NCBI RefSeq assembly: GCF_000374005.1
Contig: NZ_KB893134.1
Span: forward strand, 309,091-373,090
From: Kiloniella laminariae DSM 19542
GTDB lineage: Bacteria; Pseudomonadota; Alphaproteobacteria; Kiloniellales; Kiloniellaceae
Direction of reading: 5' to 3'
Length of the DNA: 64,000 bases
Each line of letters starts with the position of its first letter. Within the stretch, counting starts at the first letter, position 1. Positions 7,539 through 16,174 of the stretch are shown here, in pieces. The position numbers and the translations under genes are program-made. The notes beneath the pieces were generated by a model that searched no databases, was not told the origin of the DNA, and saw only the letters and a list, made by a program, of their open reading frames with translations.

Positions 7539-8066
7539 TTATTCAGCGACCGCCCGTTTTGGCAGGCTCCACTGCGGCCGCGGGAAGTGGCAGGTATAGC
7601 CGTTGGGGATGCGTTCCAGATAGTCCTGATGTTCTGTCTCGGCTTGCCAGAAGTCACTGGCAGGTTCGACCTCGGTCACCACCTTGCCGGGCCAGAGCCC
7701 GCTGGCATTCACATCGGCGATGGTATCCAGTGCGACCTGTTGTTGCTGGTTGCTGGTGTAGTAGATCGCCGAGCGATAGGAAGGACCGCGATCATTGCCC
7801 TGACGGTTCGGGGTGGTCGGGTCGTGGATCTGGAAGAAAAACTCCAGCAGCTGCCGGAAGGAAATTTTTGCGGGATCAAACAGGATCTCGATACCTTCAG
7901 CATGGGTGCCGTGGTTACGATAGGTGGCGTTTTTGACGTCGCCACCTGTATAGCCCACCCGGGTCTGTTCCACACCGGGAAGCTTGCGGATCAGATCCTG
8001 CATACCCCAGAAACAGCCACCCGCAAGGACAGCGCGCTCTGTTATTGTATGGTCTCTGTCTGACAT
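7539..8066 (-). CDS. msrA: Peptide-methionine (S)-S-oxide reductase
   Basis: 175 residues covering the whole MsrA domain. Active-site GGCFWG contains the nucleophilic Cys18; GYTGGD, THAEG(I)E and the YRSAIYY region are typical. It reduces the S-epimer of methionine sulfoxide in proteins using thioredoxin. A later Cys in GYTCHFPRP could act as resolving cysteine. It follows msrB by four bases, so the two form an oxidative-damage repair operon. No signal peptide, so cytoplasmic. Confidence 0.96.
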   Translation of the reverse strand: MSDRDHTITERAVLAGGCFWGMQDLIRKLPGVEQTRVGYTGGDVKNATYRNHGTHAEGIEILFDPAKISFRQLLEFFFQIHDPTTPNRQGNDRGPSYRSAIYYTSNQQQQVALDTIADVNASGLWPGKVVTEVEPASDFWQAETEHQDYLERIPNGYTCHFPRPQWSLPKRAVAE

Positions 8067-8070
8067 GCTG

Positions 8071-8535
8071 TTACTCCTCTACCTGATCGATATAGTCGCC
8101 ATAACCTTCGGCTTCCATCTGTTCTTTGGCAATGAACCTCAACGAGGCCGAGTTGATACAATAGCGCAGTCCGCCCCTGTCCTGTGGTCCGTCGGTAAAG
8201 ACATGGCCAAGGTGGCTGTCGCCGTGCTGTGAGCGCACCTCGACCCGTTCCATGCCATGGGTGGAATCGCGCAGTTCCGCAACGTTTTCTGTCACAATCG
8301 GTTTGGTGAAACTGGGCCAACCGCAGAAGCTGTCGAACTTGTCTGAAGAAGCAAAGAGCGGCTCTCCCGAGACGATATCAACGTAAATTCCGGCGTCGGT
8401 ATTTTTGTAGTATTCACCAGTATAGGGGCGTTCGGTCCCGCTTTCCTGTGTGACACGGTATTGTTCCGGGGTCAGCTTCGCGAGTGCTTCCTTGGTTTTT
8501 GTATAGTTTTTCCGGGTCACAAGATCCTCCATCAC
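8071..8535 (-). CDS. msrB: Peptide-methionine (R)-S-oxide reductase
   Basis: 154 residues. Catalytic Cys126 lies in [11 protein letters not shown] and a likely resolving Cys71 in [15 protein letters not shown] is conserved. The two CxxC pairs that bind structural zinc in many MsrBs are absent ([11 protein letters not shown] and [12 protein letters not shown] stand in their places), so this is the zinc-free form. It reduces R-methionine sulfoxide, complementing MsrA encoded directly downstream. The second codon is also ATG and could be the start. Confidence 0.95.
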   Translation of the reverse strand: MMEDLVTRKNYTKTKEALAKLTPEQYRVTQESGTERPYTGEYYKNTDAGIYVDIVSGEPLFASSDKFDSFCGWPSFTKPIVTENVAELRDSTHGMERVEVRSQHGDSHLGHVFTDGPQDRGGLRYCINSASLRFIAKEQMEAEGYGDYIDQVEE

Positions 8536-8625
8536 CTTTGCGATATCTGAAGAACAGGATATGGGGCAGGTTTGGTAAAGACCAATAGTCAGCGCTGTAA
8601 AATCTCTGTGAACTACCGTTCGGGT

Positions 8626-9738
8626 TTATTGCTGAAGTTCTGGTGCTTCGCCAGTTTGAGGCACAGTATCCTCATCCTCCAGAACTTTTCGGGCTTTGCC
8701 GTCCGCAGCAGAGGGCAGGGGGGCATCGGGGTTGGCAACCCAGCTTGCAATATCCTTGAGAACGGTTTCAGCCTGCAGATCACGTAAAAGCATGTGCCAG
8801 CCCTCTTCATAGAGAGCCGCGCGTTGATCGCCCGCGATACCGTTAGGCAGACTCTGCCAGACATCCCGGGTGGGTTCCCAGGGTACGACCTCGTCTTTTT
8901 TGCCATAGAGCAACAAAGCGGGCAGGGTGAGGTTGCCGGGGGCTTCATAAGCGGCATCCATCAGGTCGGTCAGACCATAGACCGCGTCAATGCGGGTAGA
9001 CTTGATGACGAGCGGGTCTTTGCCCAGACCGATCAGCATGGGGATGTTATCCGAGGCCTGGATCTTCAGACCGCTGCCGGTGAAGCTGGCCCAGGGGGTG
9101 GTGTGGGCAACCAGCCAGAGCGAGGCGCGTTGATACCAGGGCATGGTTTGCCGGGCCCAGACCGCAGGGGCAGAGAGCACGATGCCGTCAACCTCTAGAG
9201 GGAGGCTTTCCTGTAATGCGGCCATAATCAAGGCTCCCCCCATGCTTTCACCGACCAGAAACAGGGGGGTATCGGGGTGCTTGTCGTGCAGCCGGGCAAT
9301 GGCGTTGCGCAGGTCGGCGATCATGCGGTCATGTCCACCCCAGAGACCGCGATGCGGGGCGGCGCCAAAACCGCGCTGGTCATAGGCGTAGGTCGCGATA
9401 CCTGTTTTTGCCCAATATCTTCCCGGCGCGTCGAAGGCGTTGGAGTAATCGTTGAAGCCGTGCAGGGCAAGAATAACAGCTTTGGGTTTCGGCAAGGTCG
9501 GTTCGCTTGCTGTCTCCGGGAGGAACTTCAATTTTGTTTCGCTAGCGGATTGATTTTTCGGAAGCCAGCTGCGCAGCGGTAAAGCCAGCCCGTCATCGGT
9601 GATCAGGCTGTCCGGGGTGAGGGCTGCGGCATTGGTCATGTTGCCGGGAGGTGCAAGCCGGGGGGCGCAGGCAGACAGCAGCCCGAGCAGAAGCAGCAGC
9701 ACGATCGGTCGTGACACGACCTGTCGAGAAAATAGCAT
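8626..9738 (-). CDS. Lipoprotein alpha/beta hydrolase (lysophospholipase-like)
   Basis: 370 residues from the ATG at 9736-9738, preceded by AGGGAC. The N-terminus is a lipoprotein signal peptide ending in the lipobox LLSAC. The hydrolase fold shows ALHGFNDY (oxyanion hole region), nucleophile elbow GESMGGA, the acid in YGKKDEVVP and catalytic His in EEGWHML. This matches the serine aminopeptidase S33/monoacylglycerol lipase group (Hydrolase_4). It probably acts on lipid or ester substrates at the inner face of the outer membrane or outer face of the inner membrane; the substrate is unknown. The C-terminal 35 residues are low-complexity and acidic. A longer start at 9798 would only add a stretch without SD. 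Confidence 0.88.
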   Translation of the reverse strand: MLFSRQVVSRPIVLLLLLGLLSACAPRLAPPGNMTNAAALTPDSLITDDGLALPLRSWLPKNQSASETKLKFLPETASEPTLPKPKAVILALHGFNDYSNAFDAPGRYWAKTGIATYAYDQRGFGAAPHRGLWGGHDRMIADLRNAIARLHDKHPDTPLFLVGESMGGALIMAALQESLPLEVDGIVLSAPAVWARQTMPWYQRASLWLVAHTTPWASFTGSGLKIQASDNIPMLIGLGKDPLVIKSTRIDAVYGLTDLMDAAYEAPGNLTLPALLLYGKKDEVVPWEPTRDVWQSLPNGIAGDQRAALYEEGWHMLLRDLQAETVLKDIASWVANPDAPLPSAADGKARKVLEDEDTVPQTGEAPELQQ

Positions 9739-9885
9739 GCGCAACAGTCCCTTAACCAGAATTCTGGCAAGTATCACCTGCAGGCCGGGGCAAAGCAAGC
9801 GGGTTGGAAGGGAGACACTGCAGAGGGGATGATATCACCCGATTACGTTCTGTCTCCCGGTTGCTTTCGTTCCGTTTTCTGTGGC

Positions 9886-10899
9886 TCAGCTTTCTGCTGC
9901 GTGGGCGCCGCGGGTCAGCTGCAGGAAGATATCTTCAAGATCGCCCTGATCCGTAGTGACATCCTCGATGACCAGACCGGCAGTGGTCGCGGCATTGAGG
10001 ATGTCCGAGATCTGACCGTCCTGCGCTTTGTAGGTAAAGGTCAACTGCCGCGGGTTAACCAGATCGACGTGGAAAGCTTTCAGGTTTTCCGGGATCACAG
10101 TGAGGTCTTCGCCGAGAGAAAGTGACAGAGTTTTGCTTTCGATCCTGGCCAGCAGTGCTTTGGTGGTATCGCAGGCAATGACCTGACCATGATTGATGAT
10201 CGCGATCTGGTCACAGAGCTCTTCGGCTTCTTCAAGATAGTGGGTGGTCAGCAGGATGGTGGTGCCGCGTTTGTTCAGTTCGCGCACATAGGCCCAGAGT
10301 TGCTGGCGCAATTCGATATCAACCCCGGCAGTGGGCTCATCCAGCACCAGAACAGGTGGACTGTGAACCATGGCCTTGCCGACCATCAGGCGGCGCTTCA
10401 TGCCGCCGGAGAGACTGCGGGTATAGGTCTTGGCCTTGTCAGACAGCCCCATGACCTTGAGGATTTCGGCGCTGCGGCGCTCGCTTTTGGGGACACCGTA
10501 AAGTCCGGCCTGCAGTTCCAGCAGTTCCAGGGGGGTAAAGAAGGGGTCGAAGTTCAGCTCCTGGGGGACAACACCAATGGCCATACGGGCAGGACGCATT
10601 TCCTTTTCAATATCATGACCCCAGATCCGGGCTGTTCCGCTGGTCTTGTTCACCAGCCCTGCCAGAATATTGATCATGGTCGACTTGCCTGCGCCGTTCG
10701 GGCCGAGCAGGCCAAAGATACTGCCGCGGGGAATCTTGAGATTAATATCACTCAGCGCCCGCTTTTCACCGGCATTTCCTGCGGCTTTGTATACCTTGTT
10801 CAGACCTTCCAGTTCAACGGCATAGGTAGGCATTCCTGCAGTATCCTTTTGTGTCGCTTCGGGTGTAACCTGATGGGCAAGTGTATGATCGTCGGGCAT
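9886..10899 (-). CDS. ABC-2 type transporter ATP-binding protein (orphan)
   Basis: 337 residues. Walker A GPNGAGKST, signature LSGGMKRRL, Walker B VLVLDEPTAGVD and switch His in TTHYLEEAEELCD are all intact. The C-terminal 80 residues resemble the extension of drug/polysaccharide exporters (CcmA/NodI class). No membrane permease is adjacent: the next gene downstream is a hydrolase and the upstream neighbour is divergent. The partner must be elsewhere, or the ATPase works with another permease. The first 30 residues precede the domain, and an internal ATG (MPTYAVELEGL) is an alternative start. Confidence 0.92.
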   Translation of the reverse strand: MPDDHTLAHQVTPEATQKDTAGMPTYAVELEGLNKVYKAAGNAGEKRALSDINLKIPRGSIFGLLGPNGAGKSTMINILAGLVNKTSGTARIWGHDIEKEMRPARMAIGVVPQELNFDPFFTPLELLELQAGLYGVPKSERRSAEILKVMGLSDKAKTYTRSLSGGMKRRLMVGKAMVHSPPVLVLDEPTAGVDIELRQQLWAYVRELNKRGTTILLTTHYLEEAEELCDQIAIINHGQVIACDTTKALLARIESKTLSLSLGEDLTVIPENLKAFHVDLVNPRQLTFTYKAQDGQISDILNAATTAGLVIEDVTTDQGDLEDIFLQLTRGAHAAES

Positions 10900-11093
10900 T
10901 ACGTCTTCGCTTACTTTACTATAGGGGGTTTCGGCAGAAAAAGGGGCTGGAAACTTTTCGGGTCGGGCGGTAAAAGAAATTCAGGTTCATTACATAGTGA
11001 CTGTTCGTCTGTTAATAAAGACTGTCACATCAATAAAGCTGTAACTGGAGCTCCGTCAAAGGATACCAGCAACAGCAAAGTCAGGAAAAAATC

Positions 11094-11273
11094 ATGGCCG
11101 TGAAAGATAGCATCGTTGTTGAAACCAAAGTTGTCGCCTGTGATGGCGGGAAGGGTGGCGAGGGTCATCCGCTTGTTTATCTCAACATGGATGGCAAGAA
11201 CGAGATTACCTGCCCCTATTGCAGCAAGCACTTTACCCTGAAAGAGGGCGCAAGCGGGTCTGCCGGCCACTAG
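11094..11273 (+). CDS. Small zf-CHCC zinc protein (NDUFS6-like)
   Basis: 59 residues. ATG 11094 is preceded by AGGA eight bases upstream. The motif Cys16-x8-His25-Pro ... Cys40-Pro-Tyr-Cys43 matches the zf-CHCC family, the bacterial relative of the mitochondrial complex I accessory subunit NDUFS6, and ends with the typical SKHFTL. In alphaproteobacteria the family is associated with respiratory complex I assembly or structure. That role is carried over from the family and not shown by context here. The TAG stop is itself inside a long inverted repeat (11270-11345). Confidence 0.92.
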   Translation: MAVKDSIVVETKVVACDGGKGGEGHPLVYLNMDGKNEITCPYCSKHFTLKEGASGSAGH

Positions 11274-11345
11274 TGGTTCGATTCCAACATTTGCATCCCT
11301 CATCGGCAAGTTCGGGTACAAATGTTGGAAGCAAAGAACCACTAG
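11270..11345. repeat. Two-tier perfect inverted repeat spanning a stop codon
   Basis: Outer arms CTAGTGGTTC (11270-11279) and GAACCACTAG (11336-11345) and inner arms CCAACATTTG (11284-11293) and CAAATGTTGG (11319-11328) are each perfect 10-bp complements, separated by small internal loops, with a 25-base apical loop. No T tract follows. It could be a terminator-like structure, an mRNA-stabilising hairpin or a small mobile palindrome. Confidence 0.8.
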
Positions 11346-11412
11346 CTTACTATTAGTTTCTAGGAGAGCTTGGGGGCTTGTCTGGCTGGTTTGCAACAGG
11401 TGTGTTTGGCCT

Positions 11413-11442
11413 AAAGCCCTGCGTTGATTGCCGCAGGGCTTT
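11413..11442 (+). terminator. Rho-independent terminator
   Basis: AAAGCCCTGCG (11413-11423) pairs with CGCAGGGCTTT (11432-11442) over an 8-base loop, followed by GTCGTTT. It closes the zf-CHCC transcript. Confidence 0.8.
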
Positions 11443-11520
11443 GTCGTTTACAGGTTTGGGATCAAGGGCCTGATGAACGGTATAATATATTAGAATTGGC
11501 AGGGTAAGGAATTGCGAGGG

Positions 11521-12384
11521 ATGGGCTTAACAGCTTTTTGGGGCAAGAGAATACAGGGGCTCAAGGCGGCAAATATTGCGGTTCTATTGTCTTTTGCGCT
11601 TCTGGTTCTTGCAGGAGGCCCGTCAGAGGCTGCAGAGCCGGAAGCCCCCCTGAGTGAACAGGAGTTTATTGCCGGTAATGTGCTTTTGACACTGTATCAT
11701 GAAGCCGGACACGCCCTGATTTCGATTTTTGACCTGCCTTTGCCCGGGCGCGAGGAAGATGCTGCCGATGCTTTTTCTGTACTGGCCCTGACCGAAGAGC
11801 TGAAGCAGGGGGAGATGAGCGAGGCGCGGGAGATCAAGCTCGATAACTATCTTTTTGCCACGGCGCTTTACTGGTTGGTTTTGAGCGAGGATGAGGAGGT
11901 CGACAGATCCGGCGAGCCCGGACCCCATTCTCTCGATTCAGAAAGATTGCTTCAGCACCTCTGTCTGGTTTATGGATCGGATAAGGAAGTCTATGTTGAT
12001 CTGCCCAAAGACTTTGGTCTGGAAGACTTGATCACGACCAACTGTGAACAGACCTATCAAAAGACGATGAGGGGGTGGGAAGATCTGCTTGCACCCTATC
12101 TGCTGGGTGATTTGCTGGTGGTTGACAAACTCACCGTGATTGAAGACGAGCCAGACCCGCAATACAGAGGGTATCGGGAATGGTTGCATGTTCACGGGAT
12201 TTTGGATGAGTTTGAGAACTTTGTTGAAAGCTCTTTTGATTTGCCCAAAAAAATTACCTTGCGCCTGAAGTCCTGTGGCGAAGCAAATGCTTTCTGGGAT
12301 CCGCAAACCCTCGAAATCATTCTCTGCGACGAACAGGTCGCCGAATACAGCCATGTCTATGAAGAGCTTCAGATCAAACATTAG
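11521..12384 (+). CDS. DUF4344-type secreted metallopeptidase-like protein
   Basis: 287 residues from ATG 11521; a TTG nine bases earlier is possible but has no SD room. Residues about 15-36 form a signal peptide. The sequence LYHEAGHALI holds an HExxH zinc motif (His60, Glu61, His64), followed by GREEDAADAFSVL, which supplies a likely third ligand. Both are hallmarks of the DUF4344 family. A periplasmic or exported zinc peptidase is inferred; no substrate is known. Four cysteines could form disulphides. A good -10 TATAAT lies at 11481-11486. The stop is 24 bases before a small ORF coupled to polA. Confidence 0.85.
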   Translation: MGLTAFWGKRIQGLKAANIAVLLSFALLVLAGGPSEAAEPEAPLSEQEFIAGNVLLTLYHEAGHALISIFDLPLPGREEDAADAFSVLALTEELKQGEMSEAREIKLDNYLFATALYWLVLSEDEEVDRSGEPGPHSLDSERLLQHLCLVYGSDKEVYVDLPKDFGLEDLITTNCEQTYQKTMRGWEDLLAPYLLGDLLVVDKLTVIEDEPDPQYRGYREWLHVHGILDEFENFVESSFDLPKKITLRLKSCGEANAFWDPQTLEIILCDEQVAEYSHVYEELQIKH

Positions 12385-12408
12385 TTCTGCCTCAGGAGGA
12401 GATTTCTC

Positions 12409-12522
12409 ATGGATCAGATTTATCCCCTGACCAGAATTTCAAACCTGTTGGCACAATCAGCTATTCCCGTTGAAGTAATAGCTCGACTTCATCTGACGGC
12501 TTGGGCATTCTGTGCCGCATGA
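12409..12522 (+). CDS. 37-residue ORF translationally coupled to polA
   Basis: ATG 12409 follows a near-perfect SD (AGGAGGAG, 7 bases away). It encodes 37 residues beginning MDQIYPLTRISNLL and ending in TAWAFCAA. The TGA at 12520-12522 overlaps the polA ATG at 12519 (ATGA). polA itself has no good SD, so ribosomes probably reach polA by finishing this ORF. It may be a functional small protein or a leader that sets DNA polymerase I output. I recognise no domain. Confidence 0.6.
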   Translation: MDQIYPLTRISNLLAQSAIPVEVIARLHLTAWAFCAA

Positions 12523-15299
12523 CTGATAGCGCACCTTACAAACACCTCTACCTCGTCGATGGCTCTGGTTATATTTTCCGGGCTTTCTTTGGCATTCCAC
12601 GGATGAATCGTCCCGATGGCACGCCCGTCAATGCGGTTTTCGGCTTCACCAACATGTTGCTTAAGCTGCGTGATGATATGGAAGCCGACGCCATTGCCGT
12701 GATCTTTGATGCCGGGCGCGATTCGTTCCGCATGGAGATTTATGATCAGTACAAAGCCCAGCGTCCAGAGGCGCCTGAGGACCTTATTCCGCAGTTCGCC
12801 CTGATCCGGGAAGCGACGGAAGCGCTTAACCTGCCTTCGATCGAGATGCGCGGTTACGAAGCCGATGACCTGATCGCGACCTATGCGATGCAAGCCAAGG
12901 CTGCTGGAATGGAAGTGACCATTGTTTCTTCGGACAAGGATTTGATGCAGCTGGTGCAGCCGGGCATTTCCATGCTTGATCCGATGAAGAACAAGACCAT
13001 CGGGCCGGATGAGGTGTTTGAAAAGTTTGGGGTCGGGCCTGACCGGGTGGTTGATGTGCAGGCCTTGGCGGGGGATTCTGTTGATAACGTCCCGGGTGTA
13101 CCGGGAATTGGAATCAAGACAGCCGCCCAGTTGATCCAGGAATATGGGGATCTGGAAACTCTTTTGTCTCGCGCCGGGGAGATAAAGCAGAACAAACGCC
13201 GCGAGAAATTACTGGAAAATGCTGATTTGGCACGGATCAGTCGCCGCCTTGTCGAGCTGAAACAGGACGTGCCGGTTGAGGTGTCGCTGAACGAATTTGC
13301 GACCCGGGAATTTATCCCCGATCAACTGCGCCCATTTCTGGAGATCAATGGTTTCAAGTCACTTTTGGCCCGTCTGGCATCCCGTCTGGGCGAAGCACCG
13401 ATGGAGGTGGTCAATGAGGCCGTTGCTGTGAACGCTGCGCCGGAATATGAACTGGTACAGGACGAGGCCAGGCTGATCAGCTGGATCGCCGAAGCGAAGG
13501 AAAAAGGATCCGTGGCGGTTGATACCGAAACGACTTCACTTGATCCGATGCAGGCCAATCTGGTTGGCGTCAGTCTTTCGACCGGTGGCAACCGTGCCTG
13601 TTATATTCCACTTGATCACAGTTCTATTTCTGAAGATGGCGATGGCGGGCTTGACCTGATGGGCGGATCAGCGGATCGCCCCAGGCAGATTGTTAAGGCC
13701 CGGGCGCTGGAGCTGTTGAAGCCACTGCTCGAAGATCCTTCAGTTCTGAAGATCGGTCAGAATATCAAATACGACATGGTGATTCTCTCGCGCAACGGGA
13801 TCGATGTTGCCCCGATTGATGACACGATGCTGCTTTCCTATGTTCTGGAAGGCGGTCTGCATGGTCATGGCATGGATGAGCTGGCGGAACTGCATCTTGG
13901 CCATACAACGATCAAGTTCAAAGAGGTTGTCGGGACCGGGAAATCCCAGGTGACCTTTGACAAGGTGCCGCTGGACAAGGCGCTGGACTATGCCGCCGAA
14001 GACGCGCTGATTACCTATCGGCTTCATGCAGCGCTGAAAACCCGGCTGGTACCGGAAAAGATGACCACGGTTTATGAAACCATTGAACGGCCGCTCGTAC
14101 CTGTTTTGGCGCGTATGGAGCAGCGTGGCATCAAGGCAGACCGTCCTTTCCTGCACCGTCTGTCCAATGATTTTGCCCAGCGTCTGGTCGCCCTGGAGAG
14201 TGAAATCCATGAAATGGCCGGAGAGCGCTTTACCATCGGATCGCCCAAGCAGCTTGGCGAATTGCTGTTTGACAAGATGGGACTGCCGGGGGGCAAAAAA
14301 GGCAAAAGCGGGTCCTATGCAACCGGGGCTGATATTCTTGAAGGACTTGCCGCTGAAGGTCATGCCCTGCCTGCCCGTGTTCTTGACTGGCGGCAGCTGG
14401 CCAAACTGAAAAGCACCTATACCGATGCGCTGCAGGAACAGATCAATCCATTGACCGGGCGGGTGCATACTTCCTATGCCCAGGCAATTGCCTCAACAGG
14501 ACGCTTGTCATCTTCTGATCCCAATCTGCAGAATATTCCGGTGCGGACAGAAGAGGGCCGCAAGATCCGCGATGCCTTTATTGCTGAAGAGGGCTGCAAG
14601 CTGCTGTCCGTTGACTATTCACAGGTCGAGTTGCGGCTGGTCGCGGAAATCGCCCAGGAAGATGCCCTTCGACAGGCTTTTGCGGACGGGCAGGACATTC
14701 ACGCGATCACGGCACACCAGGTGTTTAATGTTCCGATTGAGGGCATGGATCCGATGGTCCGGCGTCAGGCGAAGGCGATCAACTTTGGCATTATCTATGG
14801 CCAGTCAGCCTTTGGCCTTGCGGCAAGTCTCGGGATTTCGCGCAAGGATGCCAAGGACTATATCGATGCCTATTTCGCCCGGTTTCCCGGTATCCAGCGC
14901 TATATGGATGAAACCAAGGCTTTTGCCCATAAGTACGGTTACGTGAAAACCCTGTTTGGCCGCCATATCCATGTGCCGTCGATCAATGAAAAGAACCCGA
15001 TGCGCAAGAATTTTGGCGAGAGGGCGGCGATCAATGCGCCGATCCAGGGAACCGCGGCGGATATCATCAAGCGGGCAATGATCCGGATGGAAGCGGCGTT
15101 GGGACAGACGGACCTGAAAGCCAAGATGCTGTTGCAGGTGCATGATGAACTGATTTTTGAAGTCCCGGATGCAGAAGTTGAAGAAACGTCTGCGGTGGTA
15201 CGCAGAGTGATGGAGACGGCCTGCGATCCCGTCCTTCAGCTTTCGATCCCGCTGACCGCGGATGCGGGAGTTGGGCGCAGCTGGGGCGAGGCGCATTAA
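12519..15299 (+). CDS. polA: DNA polymerase I
   Basis: 926 residues with all three domains. The N-terminal 5'-3' exonuclease runs from LYLVDGSGYIFRAFFG through GDSVDNVPGVPGIG. The 3'-5' proofreading domain keeps its acidic residues (VDTETTSLDP, IGQNIKYD, YAAEDALITYRL). The family A polymerase domain has DPNLQNIPVRTEEGRKIR, VDYSQVELRLVA and VHDELIFEVP. It fills gaps and removes Okazaki RNA primers. I choose ATG 12519, which overlaps the upstream 37-codon ORF, over a TTG at 12501 because the next residues match the family start. Proofreading is intact, unlike in some alphaproteobacteria. It is followed by a strong terminator. Confidence 0.97.
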   Translation: MTDSAPYKHLYLVDGSGYIFRAFFGIPRMNRPDGTPVNAVFGFTNMLLKLRDDMEADAIAVIFDAGRDSFRMEIYDQYKAQRPEAPEDLIPQFALIREATEALNLPSIEMRGYEADDLIATYAMQAKAAGMEVTIVSSDKDLMQLVQPGISMLDPMKNKTIGPDEVFEKFGVGPDRVVDVQALAGDSVDNVPGVPGIGIKTAAQLIQEYGDLETLLSRAGEIKQNKRREKLLENADLARISRRLVELKQDVPVEVSLNEFATREFIPDQLRPFLEINGFKSLLARLASRLGEAPMEVVNEAVAVNAAPEYELVQDEARLISWIAEAKEKGSVAVDTETTSLDPMQANLVGVSLSTGGNRACYIPLDHSSISEDGDGGLDLMGGSADRPRQIVKARALELLKPLLEDPSVLKIGQNIKYDMVILSRNGIDVAPIDDTMLLSYVLEGGLHGHGMDELAELHLGHTTIKFKEVVGTGKSQVTFDKVPLDKALDYAAEDALITYRLHAALKTRLVPEKMTTVYETIERPLVPVLARMEQRGIKADRPFLHRLSNDFAQRLVALESEIHEMAGERFTIGSPKQLGELLFDKMGLPGGKKGKSGSYATGADILEGLAAEGHALPARVLDWRQLAKLKSTYTDALQEQINPLTGRVHTSYAQAIASTGRLSSSDPNLQNIPVRTEEGRKIRDAFIAEEGCKLLSVDYSQVELRLVAEIAQEDALRQAFADGQDIHAITAHQVFNVPIEGMDPMVRRQAKAINFGIIYGQSAFGLAASLGISRKDAKDYIDAYFARFPGIQRYMDETKAFAHKYGYVKTLFGRHIHVPSINEKNPMRKNFGERAAINAPIQGTAADIIKRAMIRMEAALGQTDLKAKMLLQVHDELIFEVPDAEVEETSAVVRRVMETACDPVLQLSIPLTADAGVGRSWGEAH

Positions 15300-15325
15300 G
15301 ACCAATTGCCTGTTGTTAAAATATT

Positions 15326-15355
15326 TCAGGCCCGCTTCAGAAGAGGCGGGCCTGA
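15326..15355. terminator. Terminator between polA and HAD gene
   Basis: TCAGGCCCGC (15326-15335) / GCGGGCCTGA (15346-15355), 10-bp stem, 10-base loop, then GTGTTTTTG. It lies between convergent genes. Confidence 0.8.
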
Positions 15356-15383
15356 GTGTTTTTGAGGTATTGTGCGCAAGGCA

Positions 15384-16151
15384 TTAACTGAAAAGAAGCT
15401 GTTCCAGTTCCTGATAGTCTTCAACAATCCAGGTGGGTTTGTGTTCTGCCGCTTCGCCTTCTGACCGAGTGGCAACCCCGGTGAGAATCAGGATGGATTT
15501 CATACCTGACTTGTGTCCGGCGAGAATGTCGGTGAAGAGATTGTCGCCGATAATAACACATTCACTGGCGGGTTTATCCAGTCGAGCCAGAGCGGCTTCC
15601 ATAATTTGGCTTTCGGGTTTGCCAAAGACTTCCGGCTCTTTTCCCGTTGCGGCCTGAACTGCTGCAACCAGGGGGCCTGCTTCAGGCAGGATACCGTCTT
15701 CAACGGTGATCAGGCGGTCGGTATTGGTGGCGATAAAACGGGCGCCGCCATCTATCAGGCGCAGGGCTTTGCTGAGCTTTTCGTAGTTCATGCCCCGGTC
15801 ATAACTGACCACAACGACATCTGCATTTTCATCGGTGATCGTGATGCCAGCCTCTTCAAGAATGGAGGTGAGTCCTTCTTCGCCGAGACAGTAGGCACGT
15901 GTGCCGGCTTTCAGCTGCATTGCAACAGCCTGTGCCGAGGTCAGGACATCATCCGCTGAGCAGGGAATTCCCATATCTTGAAGTTGCTGTGCAACCTCTT
16001 CCGGACGCCGATTGCCCCGGTTGGTGACAAAAAGAAAGGGGATGTTCCGTGCTTTCAGACTCTGGATGAAGTCACTGGCGCCTGGAATGGCGTTCCCGCC
16101 GCGATAAACGGTTCCGTCGAGATCAAAAAGCAGTGCGGAAATCTGTTGCAT
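15384..16151 (-). CDS. HAD-IIA family phosphatase (NagD/PGP-like)
   Basis: 255 residues. Motif I LFDLDGTVYRG, motif II FVTNR, a type IIA cap between them and the C-terminal part, and motif IV IIGDNLFTDILAG. HAD-IIA enzymes dephosphorylate sugar phosphates, nucleotides or phosphoglycolate; the exact substrate cannot be read. It lies 23 bases after a CpdA-like phosphodiesterase gene and is probably cotranscribed with it. Cytoplasmic. Confidence 0.9.
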   Translation of the reverse strand: MQQISALLFDLDGTVYRGGNAIPGASDFIQSLKARNIPFLFVTNRGNRRPEEVAQQLQDMGIPCSADDVLTSAQAVAMQLKAGTRAYCLGEEGLTSILEEAGITITDENADVVVVSYDRGMNYEKLSKALRLIDGGARFIATNTDRLITVEDGILPEAGPLVAAVQAATGKEPEVFGKPESQIMEAALARLDKPASECVIIGDNLFTDILAGHKSGMKSILILTGVATRSEGEAAEHKPTWIVEDYQELEQLLFS

Positions 16152-16174
16152 GGTCTTCCTTGTAAGCGAGGTTA

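Noticed and set aside
11279..11289. T-arm-like GGTTCGATTCC inside the inverted repeat after the zinc protein
   Set aside because: No acceptor, D or anticodon arms can be drawn around it, so it is not a tRNA or a plausible fragment of one.
12501..12518. TTG upstream start for polA
   Set aside because: The family start is at ATG 12519, and the TTG lies inside the coupled small ORF without its own SD.
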